From: Actinoalloteichus caeruleus DSM 43889
GTDB lineage: Bacteria > Actinomycetota > Actinomycetes > Mycobacteriales > Pseudonocardiaceae
DNA length: 64,000 nucleotides
Direction of reading: 5' to 3'
Assembly (NCBI RefSeq): GCF_000429185.2
Contig: NZ_AUBJ02000001.1
Coordinates: 1,488,001 to 1,552,000, forward strand
The translations under genes and the position numbers were made by a program. The notes under the pieces were generated by a model. It was given only the letters and a program-made list of their open reading frames with translations, made no database searches and was not told the DNA's origin. Within the stretch, counting starts at the first letter, position 1. Every line of letters starts with the position of its first letter. This document shows, one piece after another, positions 52,659-61,419 of the stretch.

Positions 52659-53715
52659 CCTCGGCGCACCTCACTCGCCGTCCCGGGCGGCCCGTCGGCG
52701 CTGGGGGCCGCGCCCTCGGTGGAGGGCCCGGTGCCCTCCTGGCGCTCGGCGGGGGCGGGTGCCGCGCCCCCGCGGGTTCGGCGGGTGTCGCCGCCCGGCG
52801 GGACGCCTCGAACTGGGCGCGGGACCGTTCGCTGTGGTGCAGGCCCCACAGGAAGGCCCCGCGCACCAGGCACACGATGGCGGTGGCGAAGAAGATCCCG
52901 TAGGCGATGTGCATGGCGGTCAGGACGCCGTAGGCCGCGGCGACGCCACCGCCGAAGGCGACCTGCGCCCAGGGCCGCGACGGGGTCGTGCCCGGGTCGG
53001 TGATCATGTAGTTGGTGAACAGGATGAACGCGACGCCGGTCATCGTCGCGAGCCCGCCGGGGATCGAGGTGCCCTCCAGCAGGCCCCGGATCACGGCCTG
53101 GAGCGCGAACCCGCCGACCCAGCCGGCGATCAACCACATCCGCCCGGTCAGCTTCGCGTTGATCATGGTCCCGCCGAGGACGATCAACGCGGGGATGAGC
53201 CAGTCCACCCATCCGGTGACGTGTTCGGTGAAGTGGTAGGGCGGCGCGATGCTGGCCCAGGGGAACAGCAACAGGATCACGGTGATCCCGAAGTTGGACG
53301 GGTTCATGTAGTGGCGGAGCCTGCCCCGGACCGGCGCCCGCAACACCCACTTGGTGCCCACGGCGACCAGGACGCCGAACATCATCACGAAGACCTGGTC
53401 GTTGACGTAGATGAGCATGTTCAGGGCCAGGCTGGTGATGTGCGCCGGGTAGAGGAACTCCACCACGCCCCGGACCCCGCCGCCGAGGTACCGGGGTGCC
53501 CGGCCCTCGGAGTGCGCGGCGATGCGTTCCAGCACGAGTTCCACGGTGTAGCCGGTGGCCAGCGCGATGAACGGCCACAGCCAGGGTTGTTCGAAACCGA
53601 GCACGGTGTAGCCGAGGATGTTGAAGACCGTGATCGAGATGGCGAACCGGCGCAGCGCCGTGGTGACCTTGTTGTCGTGACGCGGCGGGGCCGCTGTCGT
53701 CGTCTTCTCCGCCAT
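52655..53715 (-). CDS. Enediyne E5/UnbU membrane protein (apparent frameshift)
   Basis: Integral membrane protein with about eight helices, of the UnbU/E5 family distantly related to RnfD/NqrB electron-transport subunits. It starts MAEKTTTAAPP, then AISITVFNILGYTVLGFEQPW, HYMNPSNFGITVILLLFPWASIAPPYHFTEHV, and ATMTGVAFILFTNYMITDPGT. After AATPAEPAG the frame moves: the continuing open frame runs 250 bases into the P450 gene, while one base over it reads GAAPAPAERQEGTGPSTEG and ends at a stop overlapping the P450 ATG. Adding one G to the G5 run at 52767-52771 gives 353 aa, so a missed base is likely. Only the soluble tail is affected. Confidence 0.85.
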
Positions 53716-53720
53716 GTCCC

Positions 53721-55685
53721 TCAGTCCTCCCGCACGGTGGCGCCGAGCCGCAGCGTGTGCTGGCCGGTGTCGAGTCGCAGCTGCTCTTCCCGGACCGTGC
53801 CGCCCCGGTCGCGCCAGGCGATCTCGACGTCGAGCGGGGACGCGACGCCGTGGCCCAGTCCGATGTGCACCTCGTGGCTGCGTTTGCCGGCGTGGCCGCT
53901 GCCGCCGTCGACCCGCGACACGAACCGGCGCCCGTCGGCCCTGGTGACGGTCACCTGGGCACCGACCACGGGCGAGCCGGGCGCGGCGAGCTCGCCGGGG
54001 GCCGGTTCCTCGTCGTGGACCAGCCGCAGGTTCAGGTAGTCGCCCGGGTTCGGGGCGGTGTTGCGGTAGAACAGCGGTTCGTCCCACTGCCGGGCGATGG
54101 CGAAGTCGAGCGTGCCGTCGCCGTTGGAGTCGCCGGTGGCGATCCCCCGGGTCGGAACGGGCACGGCGAGCCCGAGTTCCCGGGAGAGATCGACGTAGCG
54201 GCCGTGGTCGCCCTTGGCGAAGAAGGCCATGTGCTGGTCGCCGCCGATGTCGTCGCCCTCGCTGATCCTCGGCCAGGCCTTCGGGTTGCTGAGCAGGGTG
54301 TCGTTGGCCGCGGCCAGTTCCTGGAGCTGCGGCCAGCGGTTGGTCTTGCCCTTCACGAATCCGGTGGCCTGGGCGACCACGAGATCGCCGCTGTTGTTGA
54401 AGTCGGCCATCTTGGCGTCCCACCCCCAACCCGACCAGGCGAGGTGGAGCTGCGCGCTGCGGTCGGTCCAGGGCGCGTTCCCCTCCTGGAGCCGTTCTCG
54501 CACCTCGTCCTTGTCCTCGGCGTCGCTGATGAACGCGAAGTGGCTTTCCTGGATGCCGAAGGAGGTGGTGATGTTGCTGACGAACATGTCGTACATGCCG
54601 TCGCCGTCGAGGTCCCCGAAGTCGACGCCCATGCCCTTGAACGAGTCCATGCCGATGACCTTGGACTTGGGGATCATCGCCTTGCGGTCGCCCTCGACGA
54701 CGCTGAACCTGATCTCCCCGGGCACCGACCGGTTGTGGAGCAGGCGGTCGGGGCCGAAGTCGTTGCCGACGTAGAGTTCCGGCAGCAGGTCCCCGTCCAT
54801 GTCGTTGGCGCCGGAGGCCAACGCCCAGCCGGTGCGGGCGTCGTCGTCGGGCACCACGTCGCTGACCAGCTCGAAGGTGACGGAGTGCTCGTCCTCGTCG
54901 GTCAGCCCGGTCCACCGCAGGAAGTAGTCCTCGCCTCCGTTGAACGCCCGGGACATCGAGTAGTTCATCTCCACTCCCCCGCTGACGGAGTCGTCGAGGA
55001 CCGGGCCGTGGGGGAAGTAGTTGCCGACGAAGATGTCGAGGTGGCCGTCTCCGTCGAAGTCGTCCACGGCGACGGTGTTGGTGTTCCACTGCGGACCGTC
55101 GTACTCGCCGCCGGTGGCACCGGGGACCACCTCGGTGGCCCGGTAGGTCTCCGGGCCGAACGACGAGGCGCCGGGGTCGGCCAGGTACAGGATCGGCGTC
55201 CGCCCCCAGTAGTAGACGAGCAGGTCGAGCCGTCCGTCCTCGTCGAAGTCCCCTGGCACGCAGCCCATCGGGGCCATCACGTCGTTCATCGGGAGGTCGC
55301 CGGGGTCCAGGACGAAGGCGTCGTAGCGGTCCGACCCCTCGCCCGGTGTCGGGGTCACCACGACCTCGTCGAACCGGGGGTCGGTCAGGCACAGGTCGTT
55401 CGCCAGGCCGTCGCCGTCGAGGTCGTTCATGGCGATGGAGGCGCCCACCGAGGAGATCCAGGCGTCGATGTGGCTGTAGTCCTGGTTGACCGAGCGGATC
55501 GTCCGTCGCGGGAGCCCGCTGGGCAACTCGATGGACATCGGCTCGAACCCGTACTCGGCGGCCATCGCCTCGACCTCCTCCGCGGAGGAGGTGGGCAGTC
55601 GCACGGCGAGGAACGTACCGGCGATGAGCACCACGGCGGTCACGCCGGCGAGCTGCCTGCGTATCCAGCCAGCTGTCGTGAACAT
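53721..55685 (-). CDS. Enediyne E4/UnbV protein
   Basis: Exported or membrane-anchored protein of 654 aa, the UnbV/E4 member of the enediyne core set. One N-terminal hydrophobic segment (about 12-28, GVTAVVLIAGTFLAV) follows basic IRRQ. Then come repeated FG-GAP/VCBS-like calcium loops typical of a beta propeller: NDLDGDGLAND, GDFDEDGRLDLLVYYW, DDFDGDGHLDIFVGN, GDLDGDGMYDMFVSN and GDSNGDGTLDFAIAR. The C-terminal ASPIC/UnbV domain is at about 570-645 (GAQVTVTRADGRRFVSRVDGGSGHAGKRSHEVHIGLG). ATG 55685 is chosen for GGGAGG ahead; it begins four bases after the E3 stop. Role in warhead formation is required but undefined. Confidence 0.93.
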   Translation of the reverse strand: MFTTAGWIRRQLAGVTAVVLIAGTFLAVRLPTSSAEEVEAMAAEYGFEPMSIELPSGLPRRTIRSVNQDYSHIDAWISSVGASIAMNDLDGDGLANDLCLTDPRFDEVVVTPTPGEGSDRYDAFVLDPGDLPMNDVMAPMGCVPGDFDEDGRLDLLVYYWGRTPILYLADPGASSFGPETYRATEVVPGATGGEYDGPQWNTNTVAVDDFDGDGHLDIFVGNYFPHGPVLDDSVSGGVEMNYSMSRAFNGGEDYFLRWTGLTDEDEHSVTFELVSDVVPDDDARTGWALASGANDMDGDLLPELYVGNDFGPDRLLHNRSVPGEIRFSVVEGDRKAMIPKSKVIGMDSFKGMGVDFGDLDGDGMYDMFVSNITTSFGIQESHFAFISDAEDKDEVRERLQEGNAPWTDRSAQLHLAWSGWGWDAKMADFNNSGDLVVAQATGFVKGKTNRWPQLQELAAANDTLLSNPKAWPRISEGDDIGGDQHMAFFAKGDHGRYVDLSRELGLAVPVPTRGIATGDSNGDGTLDFAIARQWDEPLFYRNTAPNPGDYLNLRLVHDEEPAPGELAAPGSPVVGAQVTVTRADGRRFVSRVDGGSGHAGKRSHEVHIGLGHGVASPLDVEIAWRDRGGTVREEQLRLDTGQHTLRLGATVRED

Positions 55686-55689
55686 GTCG

Positions 55690-56663
55690 TCAGGACCTCC
55701 CATGAGAGACGAACTCGTCGGCGATGCGGCGTCGCCAGACCTCGAAGGCGGGCACGCCCCCGGGCCCCGTGGCCGTGGGGTCGGGACGTGCGGAACGGGA
55801 CACCAGGGCGGCGGCCTCGGCATCGAGCCCGCAGAACACGTGGGTGGCGACCGAGGTGTGGGGCACGACGAGCCCGGCGCGCACGCGGGCCTCCGCCGCG
55901 AAGGACGAGCCCTGCGCGACGTCCGGGCGGTGCGGCCCGGCCCGGTCGGCGAGCCGGCGGAGCTCGTCCTCGTCCGCCCCGCCGAGGTAGGTGGCGGCCA
56001 GCCCCACCCCGCTGTACAGGTCCCCCGCCGGCTGGCCGGGTAGGTGTCGACCAGGTCCGCGGCCCGTTGGGCCTCGGTTCCGGCGACGAACCACAGGGCC
56101 CGGCCGATGCCCTGGTCGATGGCCCGCTGGGCGTAGTCGGAGTCGAAGGGGGCGGGTAGCACCGGTTCGAGGTACCGCTCGGCCACGTAGCGGCGGGTGT
56201 GGAAGTAGGCCTGGTGGAAGCCGTAGCCGTCCAGCGCCAGCCACCGCAGGAGCGGGTCGGGCAGGTGCAACCTCGACCACCGGAAGCGGGGGACGCGGGC
56301 CATCGCCCACCCCACCCCGATGTAGGCCATGTAGACGTGGGCGTCGCCCCGCCCGGCGAGGAGGTCGAGGACGCGGCGGCCACTGGTGAGCGGCAGGGCG
56401 TCCAGGACCGCGCACCCCATCGCGGCTCCCTCGTACCCGAATCCCCGGAAGGAGCGGGGCAGTCCTTCCAACCGGTCCTCGGCGTCGCTCACCGCCCGGG
56501 CCTCGGCCGCGTAGGAGTACGCGGTGAGGAAGGTGCGGCCGACGGTTTCGATCAGGTCCCTGGCCTCCGTGCTCTTCTCGTGGAATCCGCGCGTCGACAC
56601 CTCGGTCGCCGCCATTCCCGGAGTCAGCACGAGACTCCTGATCCTTCGGATGAGCCGAACCAC
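55690..56663 (-). CDS. Second DUF1702 (E2/E3-type) protein, apparent frameshift
   Basis: Paralogue of the gene at 49326. GTG 56663 has AAGGGAAG ahead. It shows RSFRGFGYEGAAMGCAVLDAL, VYMAYIGVGWAMARVPRFRW, LRWLALDGYGFHQAYFHTRRYV and DQGIGRALWFVAG. At YPASRRG the frame breaks: the next frame resumes DLYSGVGLAATYLGGADEDEL and ends VPAFEVWRRRIADEFVSHGRS. Adding one G to the G5 run at 56022-56026 restores RRGDLYSGVG, matching RRGDLWSGVG of copy 1, and gives 324 aa against 323. A sequencing undercall is the simplest reading; true inactivation is possible. First gene of the E3-E4-E5-P450 message. Confidence 0.88.
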
Positions 56664-57045
56664 CGCACTTCCCTTCCACGAATTCCACGGATCGGGCGGT
56701 GAACCTGGCGCCCGGAGAAGACCATCACAGACGGCACCAGGCCGAACCACTCCTCACGTGCGGAAACGTCAGGCGTTCTGGCCTTCGCCCTTCGCGGGTC
56801 GACGCGCCGAGCACGCCGTGAGATGCGCGGAGCGCCGGTCCGATCGGAGCATCGTGCCACCGAGGACGCGAATATCCGGGCTGGTGAGCGGATTCGCCGG
56901 CAGCGGACGGGAACTCGTTTCCGGCGATTCCGGCCGTTCCGGAAGGACGCGGAATCGGACGTTCTCGCGCGCGCCGGTCGGGCGAGCCGGGTCGTGAACC
57001 CCGGCCCGGTGCGGAAGACGACGCGGCCCCACACGAGGAGGCGGG
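56664..57045. other. Divergent promoter region
   Basis: About 380 bases between the leftward E3-E4-E5-P450 unit and the rightward GMC unit. No gene; no clear repeated operator. Confidence 0.45.
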
Positions 57046-57612
57046 ATGCCACCGGACGGTACCGACGAGGAACGGACGAGGATGACGATCGAGGCGTTCG
57101 CGGACACGATCGTGCCGGGGGCCAAGCGGTCGCCCGGGGACGCCGCGATCGCGGGGGTCTCCGAGGGCGGCGGGGCCGTGGAGTCGGGCGCGTTCGCCCT
57201 GCTGACCGATCCGGCCAGCGGCTTCGCCGAGGCGCTCGGGCCGCTGGCCGCGATGCTCAACGGGCACGCCAGGACGTTCGCCGAGGGGCGGGGGGCGCCG
57301 CCCGAGGAGACGCTCCCCGAGTTCGTGGCGTTGCCCTACGAGGAGCGGGCCGCCCTCGTCCTCCGGCTGACGGCGCCGGACAACCCCGAGCGGGACGGCT
57401 GGGTCGCCCTGGCGATGTTCAGCAACATGGCGTTCGACACCGCGGCGCACCTGCACACCGCGGACGCCTTCGCCGAGGGCCACCCCGGCCTGCTCACCAT
57501 CGGTTACGCGCCGGCCGACGACGATGGACTCTGGCGCTTCGCCGACTACTCCTACGGCCGGGTTCTGGCCGAGACCCATCCGGACACGACGGCCTCAGGG
57601 AGCCCGGCATGA
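57046..57612 (+). CDS. DUF5987-type small protein before GMC oxidoreductase
   Basis: Protein of 188 aa: RTRMTIEAFADTIVPGAKRSPGDAAIAGVSEGGGAVESGA, then GWVALAMFSNMAFDTAAHLHTADA and FADYSYGRVLAETHP. I associate it with DUF5987, from memory. The opening resembles the small gluconate-dehydrogenase-like subunit or twin-arginine partner that precedes GMC enzymes, but no signal peptide is seen. GAGGAG lies six bases before ATG 57046. The stop overlaps the GMC start (ATGA), so the two are made together and may form a complex. Confidence 0.75.
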   Translation: MPPDGTDEERTRMTIEAFADTIVPGAKRSPGDAAIAGVSEGGGAVESGAFALLTDPASGFAEALGPLAAMLNGHARTFAEGRGAPPEETLPEFVALPYEERAALVLRLTAPDNPERDGWVALAMFSNMAFDTAAHLHTADAFAEGHPGLLTIGYAPADDDGLWRFADYSYGRVLAETHPDTTASGSPA

Positions 57613-59261
57613 ACGCCACCGAACGCACCGACGTCGTCGTGGTGGGCAGCGGGTTCGGGGGTGCCATCACCGCCTACCACCTGGCGGCCGGCGGCGCCCG
57701 GGTGGTGCTGCTGGAACGCGGGCCGTGGCTGTCCAGCGAGGACTTCGACCACGACTTCAAGCTTGGCTCGTCGTACACGCGTGTCTTCGACTTCGTGGTG
57801 GGCGACGGGATGAGCCTGCTCGGGGGGAACTGCGTCGGGGGTGGCAGCGTCGTCTACTTCGCGGCGATGCCCCGGGCGCCCCGGTTCGTCTTCGACCGGC
57901 AGGGTTCCCTCGGGCGGCGGATGTGGCCGGCCTCGATCACGCGCGACAGCCTCGACCCCTGGTACGACCGGGTGTCCGAGTCCTTGCCCGTCACCCGGCA
58001 GAGCTGGGACGACGTGAGCTACGCCGGCGGGCTGTTCGCCGCCGCCTGCGCGCACGCCGGGCGGTCGGCCAACCCGGTCCCGGTGGCCATCGACACCGGC
58101 CGCTGCACCAACTGCAACTGGATGATGGCGGGCTGCCGCTTCGACGCCAAGCGGTCGCTGCTGCTCAACTACCTGCCCTCCGCGGTGGATCACGGGGCCG
58201 AGATCCGACCGTTGCACGAGGTGCAGCGGATCTCCCGCGTGGACGGGGGCCGGTACCGGGTGCACTACGAGACGGTCGACGCGGAGGACTACCGGATCAC
58301 CACTGGCGGCGGGACGATCGACGCCTCGATCGTGGTGCTGGCCGCGGGCGCGGGCGCCACCCCGGTCATCCTCCAACGGTCGGAGGCGGAGCTGGGGGCG
58401 ATGCCGCACGCGGTGGGACGCTACTTCTCCGGCAACGGGGAACGGCTGAACACCGCGATCGTCGACGAGGACCGGGTCTCCGAGCTGTTCGGGCTGTCCC
58501 GGCCGGACGGCCGGGCCTACGAGGCGAACCAGATCGGCAAGGGACCGGTGGTGGCGAGTTGGGACCACCTCGACGGCGACCTGCCCGAGTACTCCCGCTT
58601 CTCCCTTGAGCAGCTGTACTTCCCGCCGGGGCTGGGCACGATCCTCGCGCAGGCCCCGGACGCGGCGGGGGGCCCGACCTGGTTCGGCCGGGAGAAGAAG
58701 GAGGTGCTGCGCCGTTGGCGGTCGTGGCTGACGATCTTCTCCATGACCGAGGACGACAACGAGGGCGTCTTCGGCGCACCGCCGCCCCGGGGCAACGCCT
58801 ACCGCATCTCCCAGCAGATGCTCGGCCGGGGAACGATCAGCTACCGGCCGACGGCGAACACGCTGCGGGGGTGGGCCGAGTCCGACGCGGAGGTCAGGCG
58901 CGTCATGGAACGTGACGGGTTGTCGAAGGTCATGCCGTGGACCAACGACGTCGTCGGCGCCTACACGGTGCACCCGCTGGCCTCGTGCCGGATCGGCGAC
59001 GACCCGGCGACCTCCGCCCTCGATGACCGGCACGAACTGCGCGGTCATCCCGGCATCTTCGTCACCGACGGCTCCGCGGTGCCCGGGGCGTTGACGGTGA
59101 ACCCCGCGCTCACCATCGCCGCCCTGGCCGAGCGGGCCGTGCCCGCGATCGTGGACGCGGCTCGCGAACGGGGGGTCGACGTCCGGTACGGAGCTCCCGC
59201 TCCCTCGGGCACGACCTCGTCCGCCGGAGCGGGCGGCCCGACGGGGGCGCGACCGAGGTGA
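57609..59261 (+). CDS. GMC oxidoreductase (enediyne E9-like)
   Basis: FAD-dependent oxidoreductase of 550 aa. The dinucleotide motif VVVGSGFGGAITAYHLA is at about 9-25, followed by RVVLLERGPWL, LLGGNCVGGGSVVYFAAMP (GMC signature 1), a middle CTNCNWMMAGC cysteine cluster, and the C-terminal TVHPLASCRIGDDP with catalytic-type His and VTDGSAVPGALTVNPALTIAALAERA. It is of the cholesterol-oxidase-like branch. It should oxidise an alcohol or desaturate the core intermediate; the substrate is unknown. A GMC-type enzyme is reported in 9-membered-type clusters, from memory. It is coupled to the genes on both sides by ATGA and GTGA overlaps. Confidence 0.9.
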   Translation: MNATERTDVVVVGSGFGGAITAYHLAAGGARVVLLERGPWLSSEDFDHDFKLGSSYTRVFDFVVGDGMSLLGGNCVGGGSVVYFAAMPRAPRFVFDRQGSLGRRMWPASITRDSLDPWYDRVSESLPVTRQSWDDVSYAGGLFAAACAHAGRSANPVPVAIDTGRCTNCNWMMAGCRFDAKRSLLLNYLPSAVDHGAEIRPLHEVQRISRVDGGRYRVHYETVDAEDYRITTGGGTIDASIVVLAAGAGATPVILQRSEAELGAMPHAVGRYFSGNGERLNTAIVDEDRVSELFGLSRPDGRAYEANQIGKGPVVASWDHLDGDLPEYSRFSLEQLYFPPGLGTILAQAPDAAGGPTWFGREKKEVLRRWRSWLTIFSMTEDDNEGVFGAPPPRGNAYRISQQMLGRGTISYRPTANTLRGWAESDAEVRRVMERDGLSKVMPWTNDVVGAYTVHPLASCRIGDDPATSALDDRHELRGHPGIFVTDGSAVPGALTVNPALTIAALAERAVPAIVDAARERGVDVRYGAPAPSGTTSSAGAGGPTGARPR

Positions 59262-60327
59262 CCGGTCCGCTGGTGCGGGCGGCGGTGCGGAGGTCGTTGG
59301 GGCGAACCCGCCACGTCACCCCGGTGCTCCCCTCCGCCGCGACCGGGGTCGTCGCCGAGGTGTACCGGGAACTCGAGCGGGACTTCGGAGTGCTGGCTCC
59401 CCCGATCGCGGTGCTGTCACCGGCCCCGCACCTGCTCGCCGCGTCCTGGTCGCTGCTCCGCGAGACGCTGGTCGTCGACGGTGCGGTGGACCGGCCGGTG
59501 AAGGAGGCGGTCGCGGCGGCGGTGTCGGCGTCCAACTCCTGCCCCTACTGCGTCGAGGTGCACGGTTCCGCCCTGCGCGGGCTGGGGTCGGGTGCGGCGG
59601 CGACGGCGATCGTGGCGGGGCGGAGCGGCGAGGTCGGTGATCCTCGGCTCCGCGCCGTCGTCGAGTGGGCGGGGGCGGGTGGACCGGGGGCCGGTGCGCC
59701 GCCGCCCCCCGAACCCTTCCCCGTCGGGCATCGCGCGGAACTGGTCGGCGTCGCGGTCACCTTCCAGTTCCTGAACCGGCTGGTGAACGTGTTCCTGGAG
59801 GAGTCACCCACCCCCGCCGGGGTACCGGCCGGGGTGCGCGGCGGCGTGCGGAGCCTGCTGGCCCGCCATCTCGGGCCGCCGCCGGCCGCGGGGTCGGGCC
59901 GGGGACTTCGGAGCGGGGCGGGGAACGCGAGGATCCTCCACCGGACCTGGGGTGGGCGGCGGCGCATCCGGGGATCGGTGGCGCGGCGGCGCGGGTCGCG
60001 CGGGCCGCCGACCGCGCCGCAGGCGGGAGCGGGCTGTCCGAGCGGGCGAGGAGCCGGGTGCTGGACGCGGTGGCCGTCTGGGAGGACGTGGGTCGTGGTC
60101 CCGGCCGGGACTGGGTCGAGGACCTGTGCGCTGGTCTCGCCGCGCCGGACCGGGCGGCGGCCCGGCTCGCGTTGCTCACCGCCTTCCGCTCCTACCAGGT
60201 GGACGACCGGGTGGTGGCCGACTTCCGAGGCCACCACCTCGGCGACGCGGCGCTGGTGGACCTGGTGGGCTGGTCGGCGTTCACGGCGGCCCGCCGCGTC
60301 GGCCGGTGGATGGCGGGCGGCGGCTGA
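59258..60327 (+). CDS. AhpD/CMD-like protein (apparent frameshift)
   Basis: Protein resembling the alkylhydroperoxidase/carboxymuconolactone decarboxylase superfamily: VKEAVAAAVSASNSCPYCVEVHGSALRGLG carries the CxxC pair and downstream His of the peroxidase active site. After LARHLGPPPAAGSGRGLRSGAG the frame shifts; one base over it continues EREDPPPDLGWAAAHPGIGG, RARSRVLDAVAVWEDVG and ADFRGHHLGDAALVDLVGW to the stop at 60327. Adding one G to the G4 run at 59920-59923 gives 356 aa. GTG 59258 overlaps the GMC stop. It may protect against peroxide from the GMC enzyme, or take part in redox chemistry; both are inference. Confidence 0.8.
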
Positions 60328-60843
60328 CCGAACGCCGCCGGGCCGGGACGGCGGGGGGACGGCCGGGCTCCGGCTCCCCCGCCGGTGGGGCGGCACCGGG
60401 CCGGGCCGCCCCCTTGACGCGCACCGGCCACCGCACCGGTCGCGGCCGGTGCGCGAGGGGAGGCCGCCGGCGGCCGGGTGAGCACGCCGAGTCGTGGGGT
60501 GTGGCACGAACCGCTTCGCGGCGGCTCCCGCGCTCGCCGCCCAGCCGCGCGGTCGGCTTCGCCGTGCCGGGCGCGAGACCAGCTACCGCCCCCGGCCGTG
60601 GCAGCCGGACGGGGCACCCGCGCCCGTATTCCCGGGCGTGGACTCCCAAAGTGCCGCATCGCCCGACTGCGCTCTCACGAAGGCCGTGACCGGCGGGTTC
60701 CCGCCGTACCGTCGGTCACGGGCCCGGGCGACCGGGCTCCGCCCCCCGGGGATCGCACCCGCGACCGGCCGGTCGAGGTTCCCCCTTCTCCAGGTACCGG
60801 TTCGGGTTCGGATCGCCCTTCCCCTGACCGAGGAGGCCCTTCC
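60328..60843. other. Intergenic region
   Basis: About 515 GC-rich bases with no supported gene. It separates the GMC unit from two membrane genes. Confidence 0.4.
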
Positions 60844-61419
60844 ATGACGACGCACCTGGCACACCCCCCACCGACCCGTTCGGCCGGCGTGATCGAGATC
60901 CTGAACACCAGCAGGCACGAGATCGCGCTGGTGCTGTACGGGATCGTGGTCCTCGCGCACTGGCTGGAGCACGTCGCGCAGGCCGCGCAGATCTACCTGT
61001 TCGACTGGCCGGTCCCCGAGGCCGGTGGGGCGCTCGGTCTCGCGTTCCCCTGGCTCGTGGAGTCCGAGCTGCTGCACTACGGGTTCGCCCTGGTCATGAT
61101 CGTCGCGTTCTTCGTGCTCCGGCACGGGTTCGGCGGTCGCGCCCGGACCTGGTGGGGCATCGCGCTGGGGATCCAGTTCTGGCACCACATCGAACACCTG
61201 TTGCTGCTCCTGCAGGCGTGGAGCGGGGTCCACCTGCTGAGCAGGCCGGTGCCCACCAGCATCATCCAGCTCGTGATGCCCCGGGTGGAACTGCACCTGC
61301 TCTACAACGCGATCGTCTTCGTCCCGATGGTGGTGGCGATGGTGCTGCACCGACGCGGCGAGGACGCCGGGGAACCCCAGGTGCGGTGCTCCTGCGCCCG
61401 CGTTCCCTCGGGCGGATGA
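60844..61419 (+). CDS. His-rich small membrane protein in enediyne cluster
   Basis: Protein of 191 aa with four to five helices. Histidines sit in or next to helices: SRHEIALVLYGIVVLAHWLEHVAQ, LLHYGFALVMIVAFFVLRHG, GIQFWHHIEHLLLLLQAW, and VELHLLYNAIVFVPMVVAMVLHRR. The HxxxH and HHxxH pattern suggests a membrane metal or heme site, or substrate handling. No named family is recognised with confidence. ATG 60844 follows a GAGGAGG-like segment. Its stop overlaps the next ATG (ATGA), so the two membrane proteins are co-translated and probably work together. Confidence 0.75.
   Translation: MTTHLAHPPPTRSAGVIEILNTSRHEIALVLYGIVVLAHWLEHVAQAAQIYLFDWPVPEAGGALGLAFPWLVESELLHYGFALVMIVAFFVLRHGFGGRARTWWGIALGIQFWHHIEHLLLLLQAWSGVHLLSRPVPTSIIQLVMPRVELHLLYNAIVFVPMVVAMVLHRRGEDAGEPQVRCSCARVPSGG

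Noticed and set aside
53757-56159. An 800-codon + strand frame opposite E4 and E3
   Set aside because: Antisense to clear FG-GAP repeats and DUF1702 motifs; low-complexity translation.
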